Of a stretch of 64,000 nt of DNA, positions 55,594 through 64,000 are shown one piece after another. The position numbers and the translations under genes are program-made. Under the pieces are notes generated by a model that was not told the origin of the DNA, ran no database searches, and worked only from the letters and a program-made list of their open reading frames with translations. The stretch's first letter is position 1. Each line of letters opens with the position of its first letter. Source of the DNA: Neofusicoccum parvum (Eukaryota; Ascomycota; Dothideomycetes; Botryosphaeriales; Botryosphaeriaceae); assembly GCA_020912385.1 (NCBI GenBank), contig CP087213.1, forward strand, positions 2,356,001-2,420,000. Direction: 5' to 3'.

Positions 55594-57460
55594 TCACTCG
55601 TACTTCGTAAGGAAGTCAAGCGCTAATTTAGCTTCGCGCGTGATAGTCTTGATATGGGACTTGCTCCTCGGCCGGAATTCGACTTTGAACGGCTCTGGGT
55701 AATGCATGATGCCTTCGTGGTAGTTTTCCGGATGAACGTCTATGGGAATAATGTCAAAGGCCCATAGAATCTTCGCCGTCATGCGCCACATAGACCTCTC
55801 CGCCAGGTGCGTGCCGGGGCAGATGCGCCGTCCTGCTCCATAGCTGTAATGGTGTGTCTTGGCCGTCAGCATTGAAATTATTCTGAGGGATCCGCTGTAC
55901 TTATCTCTGTTCTCATAGTTTGCAAGCCCGGTGAGATTCGCTGCATTGCGTGTTTCACCGATCCAACGATCAGGGTCGTACGTGAATGGGTTCTTATACC
56001 CGTTGGACTCAAGCCTGTGGACTGCGTGGATGGGAAGGAGGATAGCTGAACCTTTCGGGATGAACATGCCCTCGTACCAGTCGTCACGCGTGGCGCAGTG
56101 AGGCACTCCGAGAGGAGCACTTTGGGAACGTCAGCTGGCCATCATAAAATTTGAGCGGACACATACACTGGGCGGATACGCATGGCTTCCTTCACGATAC
56201 AGTTTATGTACGGAATGCGGTGGAAATCCTCCCACATGGGAATCCTTGGAAACGTCAGCGCTAGAGTTCGGCCCACTAATTTCTGGCCAACAAACCTCTC
56301 GGTCCCACAAACAGCGTCCAACTCTTTCTGCGCTCTGGCTTGGACATCTCGGTGTAGCGAAAGGTACAGAATCGAAGTAAGAACCATGCTCGATGACGTC
56401 TCACCGCTGCCCTCTACCATTGTCCCTAGAAAATGATTCAGCAGCGAATCAGTGAGTGGTACATCCGACTTGATCTCGCCGTCAAGAAGCTGGTCGAACA
56501 TAGCGGGCCGCTTTTTGCCAGTTGCCCTTCGCTCCTCGGCCAATCTCCTTGCCTCGCCCCAAGTCCTCTTCATAGCCCTGTTAGGGATGCGCGCCCGCCT
56601 TGCCCACGGCGCCAGAAATTTCGGGATCAGTTTCAGGAACGGGAATTGCTCGACAGGTGGGTTCGCGCCGAGCTCGAAACATGCCGAGAAGCCTTCTAGA
56701 GACTTGTACGGCGTGCAGCCCCAGAAATTATCAAAAGTCGGGCCGCGGTGGCCCCAGATGATCATGTTCGCTACCGAGATTGTGTTTCTTTTGACATGCT
56801 CCGAGAACTTCTCTGGAGACCTGACGAGATCATGGAGCATGACCGCATTTCTTTGACCTTCAGTTGTTCTGCCGCATGTGATACTGGAAGGGGTTTACTC
56901 ACTCTGCTTCCTGCAGCGGCGCCACTTTGGCGTCCAAAAATTGTGGCTACACCCATCAACTCAGCCCCGAAGGTCAGTCAAAAGTCTACTTACAGACATG
57001 CAGTGGGCGGCAATCTTGCGCTGTGCTCGCCAGAGATCGTTGTAGTGCATATGCTCCATTTTTTCGCCATTGGTGATGATATCTCCTACGTAGTCTCTCG
57101 GGCGATCGGAATAAATTGCGCTTCGCTTATCCATGATGTCGTGTATTGCTTTCCTGCTAGTCAAAACAATCATGGTGCCAGGGCCGAGTTTGACGGAGTA
57201 GATCGGTCCATATTTCTGCGCCCATTCCAGGGCTCTGCAGGGATGGATTAGCCTCGACACTCCATCACCGCGGAAGAAGTCGGCTACTTGTTATGGAAAC
57301 CCGTCATTGGTATTTGGTGTATATTGCCAAGGATGGGGATGGTGGGTGGTCCAGGAGGGAGACCTGGCTCGCGGCGGCCAACCTGCGAAAGCTTGTAGAC
57401 TCCATAAGCCAGAACAAAAGCGAACGCTGTAATCACTACTGAGCTCGAAAGTCCTCCCAT
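55594..57460 (-). CDS. Cytochrome P450 monooxygenase
   Basis: Minus-strand exons 57288-57460, 56994-57234, 56903-56946, 56167-56850 and 55594-56119 give 555 residues. An N-terminal anchor ([19 protein letters not shown]) precedes the hinge [13 protein letters not shown]. The I-helix oxygen groove is VEGSGETSS, the K-helix ExxR is KEAMRIRP, the PERF-region is DPDRWIG, and the haem loop is [10 protein letters not shown] with its axial Cys. It should sit on the ER and oxidise a small molecule; the general type is like fungal OrdA-group P450s of secondary metabolism or xenobiotic breakdown. Exon 3 is only 44 nt ([14 protein letters not shown]). Between ENRDK and HHYSYGAG the chain carries about 15 extra residues ([15 protein letters not shown]) not usual in this place; I could not find an intron with matching phase that removes only these. 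Confidence 0.88.
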
Positions 57461-59188
57461 GTTAATAATTGGATAGGCCCGAAAGATGAAGAGAGTATCT
57501 TCAGTTCTGCAAGTCGGGAAGGCTGTACATTTATCAATCTTCCCGGCTGGCTCGGTAAGACATTGTAAACAGGGGTCTGGCAATCGGCTTATGAAAGGTT
57601 AAAGGATGTATCAATAAGCGGGGCAGATACGGGTTCAGCCAGCCAGCTACGTCACTGGAGCCCCACAAGCTGAGCTCCAGATACCTGTCAACAGCTTCAT
57701 TTCGGATCACGTCGCATATCCGATAAAAAGCAAACAAGAAGAAAGAAAAACCAATTACGCCCCCACGAGACGCGCAACTCCCCGGCGCCTCCGATGACTC
57801 GGCGCTGACTTTGAACACCGTCACATCATCATGTGCCTCTCTATTTTTTTTCAATAACTACAAGTTCTATTGTAAACGGTCTCGCGACAGTGCTAGCATC
57901 GTTCACTTGAGTAGCATTTTGACTTGTCCAATTTAATTCCTTCTTCCTACCTGTAAAGCTCCAAAATTTTATTACGTTTTGTGCGACCGTCAACACGCTT
58001 TTCCATTGGCTATATCGTTCATTCTACCTCTAAGCTATTGATGTTATGCAGACACTCTGGATGCCTTTTCGACCTTGTTTTCCCTTCCGATCAGAAAGGA
58101 GTCATTGGTACTAGAGGCTTGGGCGACGCCGGGGTTTTGGACAGCGTTGGTCTGGTAGAGGACTTTGGGGACCGCGTACTCTGATGCTGCGGGCTGCGGG
58201 GTGGGACGGTGGTCAGGACTCGGGTATGGAGACTGCATCAGTTGTTGACCGTCATCCATGCCTGTGTAGTACTCCATAGCAGCGCCAGTAATACTCGGGA
58301 ATGCAAGCTCGCTCGCCCTGTTGTAGCCGTCTCGATAGTCATTTCCGTCGAACATGACTTGGCCCTGGAGCTTTCTTTCCTCGTGGGTTCTGGTCGTTAT
58401 GCCAGAGCAATAATCCGGGTATTGCATGTCGACTGGAGGCTCTGATGCTAAAAAGGGAAGAGTGTGCATAGAATTAAGCCAATGGCCTTCAGACCTAGTG
58501 AGTGTTATCTTGAATGTCCTCTTGACGCTCCCGCCATATGTGACTCATCTTTGACGATGCTGATTGCTTATAGCCCCTGCGACAAAATTAGGTGGATGAG
58601 ATTTATAGCAGTAGCAAAAGGAGAGTTTCGTTTGATTCTGTATCTAAGAGTCTCACGCCGCATAAGCCCCATAAGCTCTGACGCGTAGGTATCTATTAGC
58701 ATTGCCTGAGCGAGATGCGTTTTTCCTTTGCCTGCGGGAGACACTGGTGAACCATTACCAAGGCCGGCTCTCGGTGAATTATGTTTATGACCAAAGTTTT
58801 CGCACACGCTTTCTCAATTCCATGTGCAGCACGTTGCTCTCAAGCGAACGACTTCTAAGGTCTGAATGAGCTCTTTTACGTTGTAAGAAAGGTGAAAGAG
58901 TGTTTTCATGTACAAAATTTCAGGTAATATAATTGATCAACTCTGGGTATATGTGAGAAGGAGTCATACCAAGAATGTTGGCCATGATGGTATATTCCAC
59001 CAATCCTAACGGAGATTTGCGAAGTTGAGGTACTTCGGAAATCGAACAACGAATAAGACCCAATTACGAAAGAAGAATACCGGGAGACACATTATAAAGA
59101 GTACAAAGTATAAATGAAGTCCCAAAAATCCCAATACTTTTTGTTTTCCGTTATCCGAGCCCGTTACGCCTAAGCATGCTTTTGTACA
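57461..59188. other. 1.7-kb spacer with two doubtful short frames
   Basis: Apart from the two short minus-strand frames at 58044-58469 and 58568-58807, listed or discussed separately, nothing recognisable was seen. The part near 58850-59190 is AT-rich. Confidence 0.4.
58044..58469 (-). pseudogene. Possible orphan 3' exon of a regulator-like gene
   Basis: A minus-strand frame of up to 141 residues has natural composition for a disordered regulator tail: Gln/Pro/Ser-rich (QSPYPSPDHRPTPQPA), acidic and Tyr-rich patches (FDGNDYRDGY, MEYYTGMDDGQQ). A good acceptor (CCCTTTTTAG) lies at its beginning, just before ASEPPVDMQ. No upstream exon with a DNA-binding or other domain was found within 1 kb; the nearest frame (58568-58807) could not be joined convincingly. 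It may be a gene remnant, a small gene starting at the ATG at 58469, or chance. Confidence 0.25.
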
Positions 59189-60683
59189 TTACCACTTCTT
59201 TCGTATATCTCTATCGCAGAGAATACGTCCAACATACATAAGACCACTCCCGATAATTAAAGTGGCGCCCTAAAATAATTAGTTAGCTGAGCCGCAATAC
59301 ACAATGACTCGGAAAGCCTTACTGAGAAAATAATCATTTTGCTGTACCCGTCCTGCGAGCTCTCATCAATAAGCATTCCTGCGATCGGTGACCCAAGAAG
59401 GGTTGCCACAGCCGTGAGCATGAAGAAAGCGCCGATCCGGGCACCGATCTTATCGTCCGGCGAGATCTGTGCCACGGCAGGAGGAGTGACGCTGATGAAG
59501 ATGCCCGAGGTGAAGCCGTACAGGCAGACGAATGCGAGGATTGTAGCAACGCCGCCAGACCGGTCAGGAAGCCACATGGAAAGGCAGAAGACACCGGATA
59601 GGAAGGTCATCGGACAGAGTAGGTTCAGTCGACCGGTCTTATCGGCAAAATATCCGCCAAGAACGCGTCCGAAAAAGCCGGAGCCGTTGATCAACGGGAG
59701 GAGGTACTGATGGATCGAGGCCGACGGATGGCGCAGGAGCGCGTAGGAGCCTGTTCCCGTTAGTTGTTGAAGGGAGAAGGAGCCAAGGTAAAAATTACCG
59801 ATATAGTAGTACGGAATATAGAGGCCGAGAGTGGCCACGAAATTCCCAATGGCGAGCATGAGATACCGTGGATCCTTGTATCCCTTGAAGTCAAGCAGGC
59901 TGTTCACAACGGCCTTCGCTGTCGGTGCCTTCGGAGGTTCTTTTGTGCGGGAGACCGCCATTGAAATCAGGTAGCAGCAGAGCATCATGAGCGCGACGAC
60001 TCTCAACGACCATCCGAATCCAATCTTGGGAACCAGATACGACAGCACAATGGGTAAGAACGAGCCACTGATGCTGCTGCCGCCTGCGACCAGGCCCATC
60101 GCAAGCGCCCGGCGCTGCTTGAAGTGCTGGCCTACCACTGCCAGGGCGGGTTGGGTGTTGAATGCAACAACCAGGCCGAACAGAACACCCTGAAGTGTGT
60201 TAGAGCTTTGGCTGGCTGACATGCCGGGGGATAAGGCAAAGCACGTACCTGAGAGACAAACGGTTGCCACAATGCGCCTGGCTGCGCGAAAGAAAGTCCG
60301 ACAACCGAGCAGCAACAGCCCAAAGCGGCCGCAGGGTAGATCCACTAAGCACATTTTAGTACAGGCAGGTGCAGATGAGGGGTGAGTCTCCATACCCTTA
60401 AGCCGTAAGCATCAAAGAGTGCCCCGGCAATCGGTCCAACCACATACATCAACGACGTCTGCAAGGTCCCAATAAAGGCAATTGTTGACGGAGGAGTGTC
60501 CGGTAAGTAGTGGGTCTGGTAATAGTCCTGGAAAAAGCCAAAGCTGTTGGTGAAGCCGAAAGAGGCAAAATACACGAGGGCAGAGCCGAGCACGGTGAGC
60601 CAGCCTTGAACGCTGCCATCGGACAATGGCTCCAGCTCCTCATCCACTGGGTGGGTCTCGACACAGATTTCTTCCTCTTTCAT
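59189..60683 (-). CDS. MCT-type MFS monocarboxylate/riboflavin transporter (Mch family)
   Basis: Minus-strand exons 60396-60683, 60249-60344, 59323-60189 and 59189-59269 give 443 residues. The blocks GWLTVLGSALVYFASFG, FGFFQDYY and PSTIAFIGTLQTSLMY, FNTQPALAVVGQHFKQRRALAMGLVAGGSSISG and GRVLGGYFADKTGR are those of fungal monocarboxylate-transporter homologues (Mch family, including riboflavin transporter Mch5). It should move a small acid or vitamin across the plasma membrane. The true last exon, reached by a 53-nt intron, codes GATLIIGSGLMYVGRILC and a short basic end; reading through the intron instead gives a shorter unnatural tail. The ATG at 60683 is the first in-frame one; an apparent upstream start at 60767 is TTG. 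Confidence 0.88.
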
Positions 60684-63089
60684 GGCGGTGGGATGTGCAG
60701 AGGGAGGCAGGCCCTGAGTGCTGCGGCTGGATGAGGAGGAAGTAAATCTCGAAGTGATGTCTCGCAAAGAGCAACTTCACCTCGCGGTGGCTTCTCAGGA
60801 TAAAAGGCAAGTCACTGGGCATCAAAGTTACTGCCGCTCCATGACTGCAAAGCCTCTACCCGCCCATGACTGCAAAGCCTTGCCCATCGTCGGCCGGCAG
60901 TATGCTGCCCAAGCCCCATCCATGGCAGGTCCCTGCTTTGCGGCGCTGGAGAGTGCTTCCACTTTGGGCAGTCGAATGCAGGCAGAGTCGATATTGGTTC
61001 TGATTCGAAAGAAGATCCAGAATGCTCTTCGGGATGTTTTCGCCCCTTTGGGTTACTATCCTTACCGACCAGCTTCTTCAAATTCGCAAGGGGACGACGA
61101 AATTGCGGCTGGGAAGACACGTTGGTCGGAAGGCGCCCGAAGCGGTCCGGTCCGGAGTCCGCGCGGAGTTGTGTGATCAGCGCTCGGTTGACGCTGGGGC
61201 CGCCGTCTCGTGTCTGATTGAAAATCCAGGTCACGCATCATACGCGCTCTTGCGCCAAGGTGGCGTGCTTGACGTTCCAGACCATGCGGCGCCTATGGCC
61301 TCGTCTTTGCGGTTGATTTCCATTACGTGAAACTCAACTGTTGCTACCCAACGCAGAGGAAAATTTGGAAACTTATGTGCCCTGCCGCGCGTAAGACATC
61401 TCGGCCGCATGACTCTGCGGAGACAATGCTATTTTCCACTGCCGTTGGATTGCGGTCTCATCAGATCTGGAACGGGTGGATGTGGCACGCCGCGGAACGG
61501 AGTTGACGTTGAAGCGAAGACATGGACCCGCGGCAAATGACAACGCACAGTGAAATCCAATTGCATGCTTCTGTCGGTGCAGCGAGAGAGTCCAGGGCAG
61601 GTGTGCGGACGAAATATGCGCCAAAGGGGAAATTTTCAACAGCATTTTCATCAGGACTTGAAATCTTGCCAAGACTCACGATAGTTGTCTTGGTGTTGGT
61701 CCATCTGTACCCGAGAACCTGTTACACCCTGCCCGGGGATTGTAGGTTGTAGTGGATCCCTGGACACAAATAGCATAGTGACTGTCTGAGCTTCTCACCG
61801 TTCCGCAAACCAAATAAAGACCGGCAAATTGTAAAGCACGAGCCATGGGGGACCTGTTCCGATCTCCGGTGACTCATTTCTGTGTTTGAGAATTCATGGC
61901 AGGATTGTTGCCGAGAGGTGCATATGGCTGCAGAGTTTTCATGTCGACATGGTGGTAAAGAAGCGTAGTATTTCATGGTACAACGGCGAATGATGAAGCT
62001 GTACGATTTGTGAAAGCAGCGTTTAAGACACTTAGTAACGGTAAACCGGCTCGTGGAAGTAGCTCATGAAAGGAGGCGGGACTAAAGAATACATCTCCTG
62101 CGAGTTCCAGCAAGCTCGACGCAAGGGCAAGGAACGACCGGCCGTCGTGGGAGAAAGTCGATGCCCCGCTGGTGGAGCCGGTGGCCCCTTTTCGCTCTGC
62201 ACGCACCAGTCACCCTCCTTCGCCGATCTCGGGGGAATCATCGACGGTCAGCCGGCCCTATTTTATGTCTCGTGCTTCTTTGGAATTTCCGTCCGTGCGA
62301 CGCGATGGTCCGTCCCCGCTGCATCCGGCGGGCCGGCTCGCATGAACTGGCGTCAAAGCTCAACTGCAGCAGACCTTATAGAAACTGCAGGCCCCGTCGT
62401 GTTGATTTTGCTCGTTCGAAGGGAAGCTAATCCCTTCCAACCCGGCGACGACGAGCGGCGTAGAACAATTGGCAGAGACAAATTGGCGTTGTTGGGTTTC
62501 CATTCGTTGTTCAAACCAACGAACGTGAGGAACATGTTGCCAGGTGGTACCGGGAGGCGAAGCATTTGGTTTATGATTTCTAGCGTCCTGTCATGCTAGG
62601 ATAGCTCAATGCTTGCGCCTCGTGGAGATCAGCATAGCGCAGTTGCATTTGCGATGTCGAACGCGCGGATCTCTACTTCTTGGTATTGCAAAGAAGAAGC
62701 CCTATATAGACAAGTGGTGAACAGACTTCTCACTCTCGCTTGCCAAGTCTTCCTACGAACACACTGAGGCCGAAGCTTGCAGCAGGAACAACAACGTGTG
62801 AGAAAATACTCCCACTACACTCGATTGTTCTTCTCGGATACCCGTCCGCTTCATCTACTTTAAAGCTAGATTTCCTCAGGCCACCTTTAAAGTCTTCAGT
62901 CTGTTTTTCGTTGTATTCTGTGTCATAATATTTGCTCTTAGATACTGACCCACTTTGACACGAACGTCTGACGTCTGAATGAATTAGAGAAACAGTCGGA
63001 TGACAATGTTCTGCACCCATATCAACACCTTCGTAAAGAAGTCAATTCTGGCGATTTGTCAGCGTTGTCCAAAGTTTAGAGGTTCCCTC
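60684..63089. other. 2.4-kb spacer without a recognised gene
   Basis: No motif-bearing frame was found between the MCT-type transporter gene and the FAH-family gene. A short direct duplication, CATGACTGCAAAGCCT, occurs at 60840-60855 and again at 60866-60881. Confidence 0.45.
60840..60881. repeat. Short direct duplication of 16 bp
   Basis: CATGACTGCAAAGCCT occurs twice, starting about 26 bp apart, separated by CTACCCGCC-like sequence. It lies in the promoter of the MCT-type transporter and may be a simple slippage duplication. Confidence 0.5.
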
Positions 63090-64000
63090 TTACTCAAAGA
63101 TGATTTTGTTCCTCAATGTCCCAATCTGCGGCATTTCCACCTCCAAAAAATCTCCATTGCTCAGAAAGCGTTTCGGTTTCCGAAAAACACCTACCCCACT
63201 CGGAGTCCCTGTCATCACAATCGTTCCCGCTGGAATGGTTGTGCCTGCTTGATTTGTAAGACTTCCAAGGCAACATTAACCTGCAGCATGGTGGCGGTAC
63301 CTTGGCTCATGTGGCTCAAGATCTCCTTTGGAGAGAATATCATGTCGTTCTTGAAATCCGCTACCTGGCAGACCTCTCCGTTCACCCTGGCCGTAAAATT
63401 GGTTGAATTTGCAAACAACCTCGGGCTGAGCAGCATAGGGCCAATGGGCGCAAATTTATCAAACGCCTTGGCGAAGAAGAACTGACCGGCCTGCTGGCTG
63501 TGCAGTTGGAACTTGCGGCACGAGAGGTCGTTCCCAACTGTATACCCGAGGATGAAGTCCTCAGCCTCTTCCACAGACACGTCCCGGCACTTCTTGGATG
63601 TTACAAAAACGAGTTCACCCTGTATGAAGTCAGTCGACTGCATTGATCGAGGAAGGTTCCTGGGAAGTACGGACCTCGTAGTCTGGCAGCGATGAAGCGC
63701 AAAGGTTTTGCATGACAATCTCTTCGCCTGGATGTGCGAGTGATGTTGCTGGCTTGGTCCAAAGCGGGGGATACTTGGGGATGTCGACCTTTTTTAGGCA
63801 TGGTTGTGTCAGAGACTATCGCGAGGACGAGTGGAGAACGGGCATGACTGAGCATACATTGACCTCCTTTGCATGGCTTCTGTAATTCAACCCGACGCAG
63901 TAAATTGGAAGTCCCTCACGAGGCACGGGTGCGAGAAGCTGCAGAACAACGGTTGACGTCAACAACGCGCTACCAATATCCCAATAAGGGCTATATTCAG
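63090..64000 (-). CDS. Fumarylacetoacetate-hydrolase-family protein, 5' end missing
   Basis: Minus-strand exons 63858 to beyond 64000, 63675-63788, 63301-63619 and 63090-63244; the start lies outside the window. The 243 visible residues include PIYCVGLNYRSHAKEVN, YPPLWTKPATSL, the metal-ligand Glu in DYEGELVFV, AEDFILGYTVGNDLS, KAFDKFAPIGPMLL, ARVNGEVCQ, SPKEILSHMSQGTTIPAGTIVMTGTPSGVG and DFLEVEMPQIGTLRN. This is the FAH catalytic domain, a Mg/Ca-dependent C-C hydrolase, oxaloacetate decarboxylase or isomerase of dicarboxylic acids in the cytosol or mitochondria. All four exons join in phase. The family is broad, so the substrate cannot be named. The neighbours (two acid transporters, a P450) would fit catabolism of an aromatic or other acid. 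Confidence 0.88.

Overview
The window is nuclear DNA of a filamentous ascomycete (Pezizomycotina). The genes are split by short introns of about 45-80 nt with GT..AG ends and CTRAC-like branch points, start codons sit in CA(A/C)(A/C)ATGG-like contexts, and the gene families are typical of moulds: Zn2Cys6 regulators, Dal5-type and DHA1-type MFS transporters, cytochrome P450, small secreted cysteine-containing proteins. I could not settle the class; the mix of secreted proteins, sugar-polymer enzymes and transporters suits a plant- or litter-associated fungus. Twenty-two protein genes could be assembled exon by exon with a consistent reading frame (one runs off the right edge), plus a few doubtful ones. 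I saw no tRNA, rRNA, CRISPR array or intact transposon.

Layout. 1.5-3.6 kb: a DHA1-type MFS pump. 3.6-7.4 kb: no gene. 7.5-20.9 kb: a seven-helix membrane protein, a metallo-beta-lactamase-fold lactonase that closely follows the AHL-lactonase (AiiA/AttM) pattern, a Dal5-type transporter, a fused AtuA-DUF4387 protein divergent from that transporter, a Zn2Cys6 regulator, a second MFS protein and a second Zn2Cys6 regulator. This run looks like a small catabolic or detoxifying neighbourhood. 21.2-28.3 kb: three genes on the minus strand, a secreted serine carboxypeptidase (S10), an intracellular DUF1680/GH127-like beta-L-arabinofuranosidase and a general amino acid permease, which together suggest scavenging of peptides and arabinose-containing sugars.

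28.8-40.8 kb is a gene-poor stretch rich in secreted products: a 230-aa protein with a possible G1-peptidase-like fold, a 191-aa beta-rich secreted protein, a 108-aa eight-cysteine protein, a 131-aa secreted protein whose signal peptide is made by splicing, and a secreted carboxylesterase. One amidohydrolase (ACMSD-like) lies among them and about 5 kb of empty DNA separates two of them. 43.3-49.3 kb: a 1001-aa regulator with both C2H2 and Zn2Cys6 fingers, a doubtful small gene and a stand-alone T5orf172 (GIY-YIG-like) protein. 51.6-52.6 kb: a leaderless protein with a threonine/serine-rich alternating beta segment that recalls aerolysin-type proteins. 53.1-64.0 kb, all on the minus strand: a Dal5-type transporter, a P450, an MCT-type MFS transporter and the 3' part of a fumarylacetoacetate-hydrolase-family gene.

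All functions are read from motifs by eye; no database search was possible.
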